Shown here piece after piece: positions 54,822 to 64,000 of a DNA stretch of 64,000 bases. Below the pieces are notes generated by a model. It saw only the letters and a list, made by a program, of their open reading frames with translations. It was not told the origin of the DNA and ran no database searches. The DNA is from Cylindrotheca closterium. Taxonomy: Eukaryota; Bacillariophyta; Bacillariophyceae; Bacillariales; Bacillariaceae. Where the stretch lies: the NCBI GenBank assembly GCA_933822405.4, contig CAKOGP040001781.1:202800-266799 (forward strand). Direction: 5' to 3'. The position numbers were made by a program, and so were the translations under genes. Positions within the stretch are counted from its first letter, which is position 1. Each line of letters opens with the position of its first letter.

Positions 54822-55835
54822 TCACGTTTCATCATCCGAGTCCAACTGTCTTCCCTTCCTTTGCTTCTTCGGCTTCAAGGTGCGCTCCCACTTTTTGGCA
54901 ATATACGGCGTCGGCCGATTTGGAAAGTGGGTGCTGGCCATTTGTATTGGGTTGGCTTGATTCTTGTAGACCTTCATGGCAATGACTAGCTTACGTTCTT
55001 CGTCCTTGTGCCAAAACTGTTTCAAAGTCTCCGTGGATTTGTTGTAATTGGGATTGAGTTGTGTCAGATTGGCTCGTATACGTAATTGCCTATGACTAAA
55101 CTTGCCACCGCCCACCAGCGCGGAACAATGTGCAATCGAAGGAAGATCCCAAACAAATTGAGGGCCATGGAGTGCGACATAGTTCAAGATTGTGGCATCC
55201 ACAACTTCATCTTGCGACGGTTTTTCTTTACCAGATGCCTTGCCTTCTTTTATCTTCTGATGAAAGTGTTTCAAACATTCGAAAGCCGTACGATCTTCTA
55301 GCTTGGCAGCTATCTCCGACCAGTCTGTCTCTTCACCCTTCGTTCCTTCCCTCATGATAAGATTTGATTCCGTTTTGGAGAACATTTGCTCGGTTTTCTT
55401 TTGTGGTTTTGCCTTCGTTACATCTTGTCCGGTGTCGAGTGCTTCAAAACGACGTCTCTTCAGGGTATCTTGATTTTCTGTAGGCGTGGAACCCGTTGGG
55501 TCTGTCCAGTATTCAAATTTCCACGTTCTGTTTTCATCGTAACGAAAGGCCCGTCTCCGCCTCACACTAAAGGGATCTTCGTCTGGAAAGAGGGCCTTTA
55601 TTTGAGATTCATTGGGAGCCTTCCTTTTAAATGTCATTTCTGGATGTTGGCGGAGATCTACAGAGGCCAGCTCTTTGACACATTGGGCTGCCTTTTTTCG
55701 ATTTTCCTCTTTTTGCTTTAGAATCTTTTGCAGCTGTGTTGTCAGTTGTTTTTGTAACTCTCTGTTCGCAGTCAATGCGTTCTTCAAGCTCAAAGTAGTG
55801 ACCTGAAGATCGACATCTCGGCCCCTGTTAGCCAT
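54822..55835 (-). CDS. Myb/SANT-like nuclear protein, 337 aa
   Basis: Single exon, ATG at 55835. An N-terminal coiled coil (LQKQLTTQLQKILKQKEENR) precedes a basic segment. A first Myb/SANT-like unit (about 150-195) reads FSKTESNLIMREG...DWSEIAAKLEDRTAFECLKHF, with the IA...RT..C...W spacing though the final Trp is Phe. A second unit near 275-320 reads FWHKDEERKLVIAMKVY...YIAKKWERTL. The tail is basic (KPKKQRKGRQLDSDDET). SANT/Myb pairs occur in chromatin and transcription factors; a SNAPc-like or DNA-binding role is possible but not shown. Confidence 0.65.
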   Translation of the reverse strand: MANRGRDVDLQVTTLSLKNALTANRELQKQLTTQLQKILKQKEENRKKAAQCVKELASVDLRQHPEMTFKRKAPNESQIKALFPDEDPFSVRRRRAFRYDENRTWKFEYWTDPTGSTPTENQDTLKRRRFEALDTGQDVTKAKPQKKTEQMFSKTESNLIMREGTKGEETDWSEIAAKLEDRTAFECLKHFHQKIKEGKASGKEKPSQDEVVDATILNYVALHGPQFVWDLPSIAHCSALVGGGKFSHRQLRIRANLTQLNPNYNKSTETLKQFWHKDEERKLVIAMKVYKNQANPIQMASTHFPNRPTPYIAKKWERTLKPKKQRKGRQLDSDDET

Positions 55836-56288
55836 GGTTATTTCAGGTTAGATGGCGACACTATATGTTTGATGACGCATCGATGATACTAATATAGAGG
55901 TATTATTTTCATTTCATGGATGCGATTCCGACGACTGACTGACTGACTCACTCACTCCTTCAATCGCATTCAGAGCGACGGACTGACGTCTTCATCAGTG
56001 CAACTTTGAACTTCCATTTTCAATGCACTGAATGGACAGCAACCCCACTGCATCGAGTTGAATTGACAACTATTCTTATCCGTTTTGCCGGAATCTTTTG
56101 CAGGAATTTGTGGACATAGGTTAAACTTGGAGGATGTGCTCGAAATAGTCTAATGAACCACAATTTTGGTTATCCTAGGACTATAGTACTACTACCTACT
56201 CGATGGTGGATTTCTCGTTCCAGGATAAATGTTGCAACATCCACCTCTCATCATCCACTAAAGCCCAGCTTCTACAAAAATCACAAAA
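55836..56288. other. Intergenic region before the secreted-peptide array
   Basis: 453 bp. GACT tandem repeats lie at about 55931-55955. The last 80 bases resemble the leader of the peptide genes downstream (CTCGTTCCAGGATA...AAAGCCCAGC). Confidence 0.5.
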
Positions 56289-56527
56289 ATGAAAATATTC
56301 AAGCTTTTCTTTTTTACTTGTTGCCCTCATCGCCATCATCGCCTCTGTCACTGCTGAGGACAAGCCGCCCAAGGAGGCTCTGCTTCGAAAATTGCAAACT
56401 GCTGCCCCAGTTGTTGTCCCAGTCGTTGTGGTCAAAGCACCTACTGCAGTACGCGTAGCTACTGTCAGTAAGGGAAGCAAGAGCAGCAAGAGGCAACTTG
56501 TCTACTTCAACAATCTACGAGTCCTAA
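56289..56527 (+). pseudogene. Secreted-peptide family, copy 0, frameshifted
   Basis: Homologous to the five units downstream but the most diverged. One extra T in the signal-peptide region (AAGCTTTTCTTTTTTACTTG against AAGCTTTCTTTCCTACTTG) shifts the frame and ends translation after about 22 codons. Two bases are missing near the 3' end. In the original frame the body still reads LLRKLQTAAPVVVPVVVV and SKGSKSSKRQLVY. Probably dead, or a sequencing error. Confidence 0.75.
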
Positions 56528-57068
56528 GCAGTCGATGAAGAATGGATCTTTCGTATCAAAAAGATAGTATACTAAAGAGGAAAGTTAAGGAATATGTCGC
56601 AATTACACGGTTCAGAAAGAAGAAAAAATTTGGCAACAAGTGTTTTGGTTACTCCATTTCATCCAACTTTGACATTGAATGAAAGCTCCAGCGATACCCA
56701 AAGGTAGAAGGTGATATAAGCATAGTTACTTGACTTGTACATCCTGCTATACGTGAAAATTTATCTTCGTGATACTCTCTTGGCGAACATCCCATGTCCT
56801 ATGAATTTGAAAAAAAGAAATCATGTGATGAGACTCACTTTTTTATCGTGGCGAAATGATACACTCTGCAAGCGCGTCGTGGGATGTATTTAACCAAATT
56901 TCATAATATAGGAGACCACGTATCACGCGAAACCTGACGATTTTGTTCAAGATACAAGAATCATCGCGGAAACAATTAATCGTGCGTTTCTCGTTCCAGG
57001 ATAGTGTTGCAGCATTCATATCTCACAATTTACTAAAGCCCAGCCTCTACGAGATCACAAACACAAAT

Positions 57069-57290
57069 ATGTTCAAGCTTTCCTTCCTTCTTGTTGCCCT
57101 CATCGCCGTCATCGCCTCTGTCACTGCTGACAAGCCCAAGGCCCTTCGAAGATTACAAACTGCTGCCCCAGTTGCGGTTCCTGTCGCCGTCGTCACCGCG
57201 CCAATTGCGGTACCCGTTGCTGCTGCCAGTAAGAGCAGCAAGAGCAGCAAGAGACAACTTGTCCACTACAACACTCCATACGAGTCGTAA
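57069..57290 (+). CDS. Small secreted Ala/Val/Pro-Ser/Lys peptide, copy 1, 73 aa
   Basis: The ATG at 57069 starts a clear signal peptide (MFKLSFLLVALIAVIASVTA, cleavage before DK). The mature chain has a short basic segment ending in RRLQ, which fits the R-x-L processing site described for diatom silica-matrix proteins, then TAAPVAVPVAVVTAPIAVPV, a SKSSKSSKR cluster and a conserved tail RQLVHYNTPYES. K-x-x-K clusters are seen in silaffin-type proteins, so a wall or silica role is possible; this is inference. Upstream 5' leader is open in frame but without an ATG. Confidence 0.8.
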   Translation: MFKLSFLLVALIAVIASVTADKPKALRRLQTAAPVAVPVAVVTAPIAVPVAAASKSSKSSKRQLVHYNTPYES

Positions 57291-57990
57291 ATGTTTGGGG
57301 GAAGAAAACCCAGCTATAAATTGCAACGAGGTTTTCGAGATGATCACTTGATTCCAACGAAAATTCCCACTTGTCTAGCTCGCCCTTCATTTACATCACT
57401 GTGAAAAAGGATCGAGTTCAGATGACTTGAACAAAATTCAAATATCTGTCAAATCACAAATAACATGTACTAAAGATGAATAACTATGTCAAATTCTTTC
57501 GACTTAGACAAATCACACCGCTTAGCACTTGAAGCATCTGAGATGATATATTGTCCTAGTTGACCACATGTGAAAGTATTGTAGTTCTACCACCCATCAT
57601 TGCATGATGGTTGCTCATCTTCTTTGTAGCAGTAACATCGATGGCAAATGGTAATCCGTGTTGACTATGGTATGCGCACTTGCAGTGCATATCCTACAAA
57701 CTTACTGTAGGAATCAATCATCTTCGTCATACTTTCCTGGAACATGTGACACTCAGTTTTATCGTGGCGAATTGATATAAAATACACTCTGCAAGCGCGT
57801 CGTGGGATGTGTATTTAACCAAATTTCATATAGGAGACCACATATCACGCGAAACCTGACGATTTTGTTCAAGATACAAGAATCATCGCGGAAACAATTA
57901 ATCGTGCGTTTCTCGTTCCAGGATAGTGTTGCAGCATTCATATCTCACAATTTACTAAAGCCCAGCCTCTACGAGATCACAAACACAAAT

Positions 57991-58221
57991 ATGTTCAAGC
58001 TTTCTTTCCTACTTGTTGCCCTCATCTCCGTCATCGCCTCTGTCACTGCTGACAAGCCCAAGGCTCTTCGAAGATTACAAACTGCTGCCCCAGTTGCTGT
58101 TCCAGTCGCCGTCGTCACCGCGCCTATTGCAGTACCCGTTGCTGCTGCCAGTAAGAGCAGCAAGAGCAGCAAGAGCAGCAAGCGACAACTTGTCCACTAC
58201 AACACTCCATACGAGTCGTAA
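57991..58221 (+). CDS. Small secreted Ala/Val/Pro-Ser/Lys peptide, copy 2, 76 aa
   Basis: As copy 1, but with Ser for Ala at residue 13 (LISVIAS) and one extra SSK unit, giving SKSSKSSKSSKR. It starts 922 bp after copy 1. The leader and 3' flank are nearly identical to those of copies 4 and 5. Confidence 0.8.
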   Translation: MFKLSFLLVALISVIASVTADKPKALRRLQTAAPVAVPVAVVTAPIAVPVAAASKSSKSSKSSKRQLVHYNTPYES

Positions 58222-58913
58222 ATGTTTGGGAAGAAAACTCAGCTATAAATTGCAACGAGGTTTTCGAGATGATCACTTGATTCCAACGAAAATTGCCACT
58301 TGTCTAGCTCGCCCTTCATTTACATCACTGTGAAAAAGGATCGAGTTCAGATGACTTGAACAAAATTCAAATATCTGTCAAATCACAAATAACATGTACT
58401 AAAGATGAATAACTATGTCAAATTCTTTCGACTTAGACAAATCACACCGCTTAGCACTTGAAGCATCTGAGATGATATATTGTCCTAGTTGACCACATGT
58501 GAAAGTATTGTAGTTCTACAACCCATCATTGCATGATGGTTGCTCATCTTCTTTGTAGCAATAACATCGATGGCAAATGGTAATCCGTGTTGACTATGGT
58601 ACGCGCACTTGCAGTGAATATCCTACAAACTTACTGTAGGAATCAATCATCTTCGTCATACTTTCCTGGAACATGTGACACTCAGTTTTATCGTGGCGAA
58701 TTGATACAATTTGCATGCGCGTCGGCGGGGAATATACTTAACCAAAATTCAAACAGGAGACCACCAATCACATGAAGTTGACGATTTTGTTCAAGATACA
58801 AGAATCATCGCGGAAACAATTAATCGTGCGTTTCTCGTTCCGGGATAGTGTTGCAACATACCCCTCTCACAATTTACCAAGAGCCCACCTTCTACGAGAT
58901 CACAAACACAAAT

Positions 58914-59135
58914 GTGTTCAAGCTTTCTTTCCTACTTGTTGCCCTCATCGCCGTCATCGCCTCTGTCACTGCTGACAAGCCCAAGGCCCTTCGAAGATTA
59001 CAAACTGCTGCCCCAGTTGCGGTTCCAGTCGCCGTCGTCACCGCGCCAATTGCGGTACCCGTTGCTGCTGCCAGTAAGAGCAGCAAGAGCAGCAAGAGAC
59101 AACTTGTCCACTACAACACTCCATATGAGTCGTAA
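58914..59135 (+). pseudogene. Secreted-peptide family, copy 3, start codon ATG changed to GTG
   Basis: The reading frame is intact from residue 2 on and the protein matches copy 1, but the initiator is GTG (AAATGTGTTCAAGC). The nearest ATG (58912) is out of frame and ends after a short peptide. No in-frame upstream ATG exists. Its leader also differs from the other copies (58700-58900). Either silenced or translated from a non-ATG codon. Confidence 0.65.
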
Positions 59136-59837
59136 ATGTTTGGGGGAAGAAAACCCAGCTATAAATTGCAACGAGGTTTTCGAGATGATCACTTGATTCC
59201 AACGAAAATTGCCACTTGTCTAGCTCGCCCTTCATTTACATCACTGTGAAAAAGGATCGAGTTCAGATGACATGAACAAATTCAAACATCTGTCAAATCA
59301 CAAATAACATGTACTAAAGATGAATAACTATGTCAAATTCTTTCGACTTAGACAAATCACACCGCTTAGCATTTGAAGCATCTGAGATGATATATTTTCC
59401 TCCTAGTTGACCACATGTGAAAGTATTGTAATTCTACCACCCATCATTGCATGATGGTTGCTCATCTTCTTTGTAGCAGTAACATCGATGGCAAATGGTA
59501 ATCCGTGTTGACTATGGTATGCGCACTTGCAGTGCATATCCTACAAACTTACTGTAGGAATCAATCATCTTCGTCATACTTTCCTGGAACATGTGACACT
59601 CAGTTTTATCGTGGCGAATTGATATAAAATACACTCTGCAAGCGCGTCGTGGGATGTGTATTTAACCAAATTTCATATAGGAGACCACATATCACGCGAA
59701 ACCTGACGATTTTGTTCAAGATACAAGAATCATCGCGGAAACAATTAATCGTGCGTTTCTCGTTCCAGGATAGTGTTGCAGCATTCATATCTCACAATTT
59801 ACTAAAGCCCAGCCTCTACGAGATCACAAACACAAAT

Positions 59838-60059
59838 ATGTTCAAGCTTTCCTTCCTTCTTGTTGCCCTCATCGCCGTCATCGCCTCTGTCACTGCTGAC
59901 AAGCCCAAGGCCCTTCGAAGATTACAAACTGCTGCCCCAGTTGCGGTTCCTGTCGCCGTCGTCACCGCGCCAATTGCGGTACCCGTTGCTGCTGCCAGTA
60001 AGAGCAGCAAGAGCAGCAAGAGACAACTTGTCCACTACAACACTCCATACGAGTCGTAA
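59838..60059 (+). CDS. Small secreted Ala/Val/Pro-Ser/Lys peptide, copy 4, 73 aa
   Basis: The protein is identical to copy 1, from which it is exactly 2769 bp away. ATG at 59838; same leader as copies 2 and 5. Confidence 0.8.
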   Translation: MFKLSFLLVALIAVIASVTADKPKALRRLQTAAPVAVPVAVVTAPIAVPVAAASKSSKSSKRQLVHYNTPYES

Positions 60060-60759
60060 ATGTTTGGGGGAAGAAAACCCAGCTATAAATTGCAACGAGG
60101 TTTTCGAGATGATCACTTGATTCCAACGAAAATTCCCACTTGTCTAGCTCGCCCTTCATTTACATCACTGTGAAAAAGGATCGAGTTCAGATGACTTGAA
60201 CAAAATTCAAATATCTGTCAAATCACAAATAACATGTACTAAAGATGAATAACTATGTCAAATTCTTTCGACTTAGACAAATCACACCGCTTAGCACTTG
60301 AAGCATCTGAGATGATATATTGTCCTAGTTGACCACATGTGAAAGTATTGTAGTTCTACCACCCATCATTGCATGATGGTTGCTCATCTTCTTTGTAGCA
60401 GTAACATCGATGGCAAATGGTAATCCGTGTTGACTATGGTATGCGCACTTGCAGTGCATATCCTACAAACTTACTGTAGGAATCAATCATCTTCGTCATA
60501 CTTTCCTGGAACATGTGACACTCAGTTTTATCGTGGCGAATTGATATAAAATACACTCTGCAAGCGCGTCGTGGGATGTGTATTTAACCAAATTTCATAT
60601 AGGAGACCACATATCACGCGAAACCTGACGATTTTGTTCAAGATACAAGAATCATCGCGGAAACAATTAATCGTGCGTTTCTCGTTCCAGGATAGTGTTG
60701 CAGCATTCATATCTCACAATTTACTAAAGCCCAGCCTCTACGAGATCACAAACACAAAT

Positions 60760-60990
60760 ATGTTCAAGCTTTCCTTCCTTCTTGTTGCCCTCATCTCCGT
60801 CATCGCCTCTGTCACTGCTGACAAGCCCAAGGCTCTTCGAAGATTACAAACTGCTGCCCCAGTTGCTGTTCCAGTCGCCGTCGTCACCGCGCCTATTGCA
60901 GTACCCGTTGCTGCTGCCAGTAAGAGCAGCAAGAGCAGCAAGAGCAGCAAGAGACAACTTGTCCACTACAACACTCCTTACGAGTCCTAG
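60760..60990 (+). CDS. Small secreted Ala/Val/Pro-Ser/Lys peptide, copy 5, 76 aa
   Basis: The protein is identical to copy 2, exactly 2769 bp away. It is the last unit: the stop is TAG rather than TAA and the 3' flank beyond 60985 is unrelated to the other units. Confidence 0.8.
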   Translation: MFKLSFLLVALISVIASVTADKPKALRRLQTAAPVAVPVAVVTAPIAVPVAAASKSSKSSKSSKRQLVHYNTPYES

Positions 60991-61178
60991 ACAAACAAGA
61001 TGATGCCGTGATTTGCTATAAATGCGCTCCACGGCATATAGTTGAAGCACCGCGAGAAGAAACCAGTGTGTTGGAATACATGTTGCAGAATTAAAAAAGT
61101 ATTTAAAGATGAATTGATTATGTCGATCAGATTGTTGTTGTTGTTGTTGTTGCTGCTGTCTGTGAAAGTAGAAGAAAC

Positions 61179-61922
61179 TTAAAACTCGTGTCTAGAACCC
61201 AAGTTTTTCGATAGATGACGATGTAGCTCTCTCAGGAATTTTGCTTGACCAGGATGACGCTTCTTTTCATCTTTCCCAAGGCCCCAGTGTGCCTTTCCCT
61301 CTTGGTGTTTCTTGCAGTGATATCGGTTGTTTCTGGCACAATTAGATAATTGTTGATTGTTTGGAAAAGCAATGCTTGTGCTTCTTTTTTTATTTTTAAA
61401 AAAGGCTTTCATTTCTTGGATTCGGGTATTCCAAATTGCATTATAGGCATCACACTCTAACCCAAGCTTCTCGAGTGCAATAATGCAATCTTGGGCCATA
61501 TAGAACTTCATATCCGTCTGACTTGTTGTCTGTCGATCCATGTCGCCACGGTCTTTTTTTTCTCTGAATAATTTCGTAGCACATTGCAATGCTTGTGCTT
61601 CGTCTTAAAGACATTCACTTGTTGGTATCGAGTCTTCCACATTGCCGCCTTGGTGTCCCACACAAACCCAAGATTCCCGTGTCCTCTACAGGTCTTTTCA
61701 GCCTTCTGCCATGCCATTGGTATTCCGAACGTTGAGTACCGACCCATGCCCCAAGGACCTTGTTTTCTGAAGAATGTCTTGGCACATTTCATTGGTCATG
61801 TTCCTTTTGAACTGGATCCGTTCTTTTGATTGGTTTCTCGCATTTCGATTTACGACCCATGCTCGACTGGCTGATGCGGCGGAATGGACAGAGGTCTGTT
61901 TTTGATTTTCACCATCGATCAT
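61179..61922 (-). pseudogene. Degenerate ORF with two HA-domain-like repeats
   Basis: Minus-strand frames 61922-61698, 61792-61508 and 61589-61179 overlap and together resemble one protein with frameshifts, one at an A8 homopolymer near 61555. Two units align by eye: MKCAKTFFRK...MWKTRYQQVNVFKTKHKHC and MQCATKLFRE...IWNTRIQEMKAFF. The first is followed by VATWIDRQQ, the type of ending seen in helicase-associated (HA) repeats, which are abundant in diatoms. Either a pseudogene or an error-containing gene. Confidence 0.35.
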
Positions 61923-62292
61923 CGTTCGTGGCTGACTGCTTGAACTGCGACTTGCTTGACTAGAATGCTGCTCTCCAATAGAGCTGTGTTGTAATCAAGA
62001 TGGTAATGGCGGAATGAGCTGAACACGACGGATGCTTTTTGTCAGCGCTATAGTAATAGTAGGTCTATATATTCAAATATGCGTGGTGATATCATCGTCT
62101 TCCCGGCCATTTTATAGGTAAATCGCCTACAGTATATTGTAGTTTGAGCTTTTCCTCTCTCGATCTCACCTTTCTGATGATTGGTGGATTAAACTATGTC
62201 TGTCCTTCTCCCGCCCACATGGCGTCTCGGGAGATGACGAACCAACAAAAATCATCATTGCGGTGCACTTTGCACGATGAACACCACCCGAA

Positions 62293-63873
62293 ATGGAACC
62301 GAATCATCAGAGGGGGAGTGATAATAAAGTGAAGGAGAAACATGAATATGTGAAGGGAATTCTATCGGAGAAAAGTAATGGTTTCATTCAGTGTTTTGAA
62401 TCCGAAAATGAGGGCTTGTATGTGACTGCCACAAACTGCAGGAATCTTCGGTCCTCATCAGCAGAACCAACAAGAGTCATGACTTGCCAAGCAGCGGCGA
62501 TTGCACTCGACCCACCCTTTCGACAAACGCACTGTTCCTTTTGCGCTTCTTCTGGAACCACATTGTACGCATTGGAAGGCTGCAGCATGGTATCGGCATG
62601 CACCTCTTGTGGTCCTCTCTTGATGAAGGATGGATACCATCGCTCGAACGAGTTTGCCATATTGGAGAAAATGGAGGCTACCTTTGGTCCTTCCATTGAC
62701 TCTATCTTTGTCTTGACCGTCAGACTACTTTGTTGTCAAAGCAGCAAGGACTGGTGGAAACTGTTTTGTCGTCTTTACGAACACCCAACGGACGACTCAA
62801 TGGAAGACAACATTGATCTCATTTGCTCCCATCTGCCAGCACCTGCAAATGATAAGGGTCTCTTTCGGGAGACTCTGGGAAGAGTTCTTGGTTGCAGTCA
62901 CAACATTACTGATTTCTCAAGGCCGCTGGGGAATCAATCGTTGGGTCGGGCCATTTTCCTGGAACACAGCTTTTACAATCACTCTTGCGTTCCAAATGCT
63001 TATCTTTCCTGTAACATTCGCCACCTACCGGACGGCAGTGCCATCTCTACCTTGACCGCCGATGTTCATCTGTTAGAAACGGTTCAAGAAGGAGATGAAA
63101 TTACCATAAGTTACATACCCATGTCGGGCTTGTCGACTCGAGAGAGAAGAAAGACACTGCAGGAAGGATATGGGTTTGATTGCAACTGCCGCGCTTGTAC
63201 GTCATTGGAACCTGCCATTTCGATAACAGAATCCATGGATGTCCAATCGCTGCGAGAGATTCAATATAACTGTAACGAGCGCTTGTTGACTCGAAAGAAT
63301 AAGGAACAACAGCCGTCACAATCTCATACCACAAGAATGCAGAGATCAAATCAAGAGGGAGACGACAGAGCCAGTAGTGAGAAGGATGGCCAGGCTGATG
63401 ATGAAGTCGACCAAGTGATTGCTCTTGTTCAAATGACTCAACGGGGCATTCGAAATCAAGGAATTCCCGAAACGCACGAAGTCAGCGTGGAATCGCATCG
63501 ACTCTTAGCTTTGGCATATTCCATTTTGGAAGACTGGGTCCCGGCCAAAGAGCACCACGAGAACTTTCTAAAATTGGCAAACAAGGTCAATGACTTATTC
63601 GACCCTGTTGCATTGGGACTTCAGTTGCTTGAATACGCGAATGCATTGAAACAGGTGGGGGATCGGGAAATCACTCGTTCGGCTCGGAAACGTCAAGAGG
63701 GCTTGAGTATGCTTCAGCGTGCCCTCGGCAAGAATCATGATTGGTTAGCTATGCTTTCATCAGAAGAGTCATCGCCACCACGCGATACCACCCCGAAGCG
63801 AAAATCTGACGATACCACGAGCGAGAGTGATGAACTCCCTGACAAACGGAGCAAGGTGAAAGGAGACTCATGA
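62293..63873 (+). CDS. SET-domain (SMYD-like) protein, 526 aa
   Basis: Single exon, ATG at 62293. The SET core shows FYNHSCVPNAYLSCNI (the NHSCxPN cofactor/lysine-site motif), then GDEITISYIPMS (the catalytic Tyr-containing block) and a post-SET cysteine group DCNCRAC. A Cys-rich stretch before it (HCSFCASSGTTLYALEGC ... CTSCG) sits where SMYD proteins have a MYND finger but has a reduced pattern. The C-terminal third is helical (TPR-like in SMYDs) and ends with a basic, acidic-Ser tail. SMYD enzymes methylate lysines of histones or other proteins using SAM. Confidence 0.88.
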   Translation: MEPNHQRGSDNKVKEKHEYVKGILSEKSNGFIQCFESENEGLYVTATNCRNLRSSSAEPTRVMTCQAAAIALDPPFRQTHCSFCASSGTTLYALEGCSMVSACTSCGPLLMKDGYHRSNEFAILEKMEATFGPSIDSIFVLTVRLLCCQSSKDWWKLFCRLYEHPTDDSMEDNIDLICSHLPAPANDKGLFRETLGRVLGCSHNITDFSRPLGNQSLGRAIFLEHSFYNHSCVPNAYLSCNIRHLPDGSAISTLTADVHLLETVQEGDEITISYIPMSGLSTRERRKTLQEGYGFDCNCRACTSLEPAISITESMDVQSLREIQYNCNERLLTRKNKEQQPSQSHTTRMQRSNQEGDDRASSEKDGQADDEVDQVIALVQMTQRGIRNQGIPETHEVSVESHRLLALAYSILEDWVPAKEHHENFLKLANKVNDLFDPVALGLQLLEYANALKQVGDREITRSARKRQEGLSMLQRALGKNHDWLAMLSSEESSPPRDTTPKRKSDDTTSESDELPDKRSKVKGDS

Positions 63874-64000
63874 GATTGTCGTTCTTGAACACGCTTTTGA
63901 AAGATACTAAAGCGTCAAGTCAAGATTTCGTCAAACGTGTATTTTGAAAAAAAGCGAGATAATAGTTGTTCTGTTATTGTTAACATTTTCTTGTTCGTGT

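Larger units (their letters stand above)
56825..60995 (+). repeat. Tandem array of five ~923-bp peptide-gene units
   Basis: Start-to-start distances are 922, 923, 924 and 922 bp. Each unit contains a promoter-like stretch with GCGCGTCG(T/G)...TTAACCAAA, the leader, the gene and about 600 bp of conserved 3' sequence. Copies 1-2 and 4-5 form matching pairs offset by 2769 bp (three units). Confidence 0.92.

Noticed and set aside
54580..54825. Minus-strand 81-codon frame after the Myb-like gene
   Set aside because: No ATG and begins inside the preceding stop region; likely untranslated.
57802..57990. In-frame extension upstream of the peptide genes (about 63 codons)
   Set aside because: It begins at GTG with no ATG until the signal-peptide Met; a signal peptide in the middle of a protein would make no sense.
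1..64000. Search for CRISPR arrays, operons or prokaryotic islands
   Set aside because: All repeats are microsatellites, gene arrays or segmental copies; gene structure is eukaryotic throughout.

Overview
The window is nuclear DNA of a diatom (or a very close photosynthetic stramenopile). The grounds are eukaryotic genes with short GT-AG introns (about 53-154 bp), bipartite plastid pre-sequences with an ASAFAP-like phenylalanine (a thylakoid-type protein at 7860-8623 and a FAD monooxygenase at 52611-54440), and long low-complexity coiled-coil proteins. No species can be named from sequence alone. Two assembly gaps are present (10153-10447 and 22373-22382). The second is flanked by an exact 127-bp direct repeat that looks like an unmerged contig overlap inside one gene.

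Layout. 0.2-9.98 kb: a class C (GABA-B-like) GPCR convergent with an ankyrin/TRP-like cation channel, a GT8-type Golgi glycosyltransferase, a plastid membrane protein and an unknown basic protein. 11.2-19.8 kb: a sulfotransferase-like type II membrane protein, a mitochondrial acyl-CoA thioesterase (double hotdog), a divergent cyclophilin-like protein and an RGG/R3H DEAH-box RNA helicase with six exons. 20.2-24.7 kb: a protein with four calflagin-like EF-hand modules and a MYND-finger protein with a damaged or mis-spliced reading frame.

25.2-42.3 kb: four consecutive minus-strand genes for long coiled-coil proteins (981, 364, 2009 and 1250 aa). All four carry one short N-terminal motif, three end in a C-terminal Trp-Leu motif, and the two largest have a single transmembrane helix. 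The 2009-aa protein is built from eight repeats of about 153 residues ending at that helix. This looks like an undescribed paralogous family.

42.3-52.5 kb: a tandem segmental duplication. Two nucleobase/ascorbate (NAT/NCS2) permease genes lie 4825 bp apart inside a 2296-bp block with one visible substitution, while the surrounding non-coding DNA has diverged strongly and holds a decayed copy of the 5' end of the neighbouring coiled-coil gene and a transposon-like pseudogene. 52.6-55.8 kb: the FAD monooxygenase and a Myb/SANT-like nuclear protein.

56.2-61.0 kb: a tandem array (period about 923 bp) of tiny secreted-peptide genes of 73-76 codons. Each has a signal peptide, an R-x-L site, an Ala/Val/Pro stretch and a Ser/Lys cluster; four copies are intact, one has lost its ATG and one is frameshifted. 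The window ends with a degenerate repeat ORF and a SMYD-like SET-domain protein. The best candidates for something new are the coiled-coil quartet and the secreted-peptide array.
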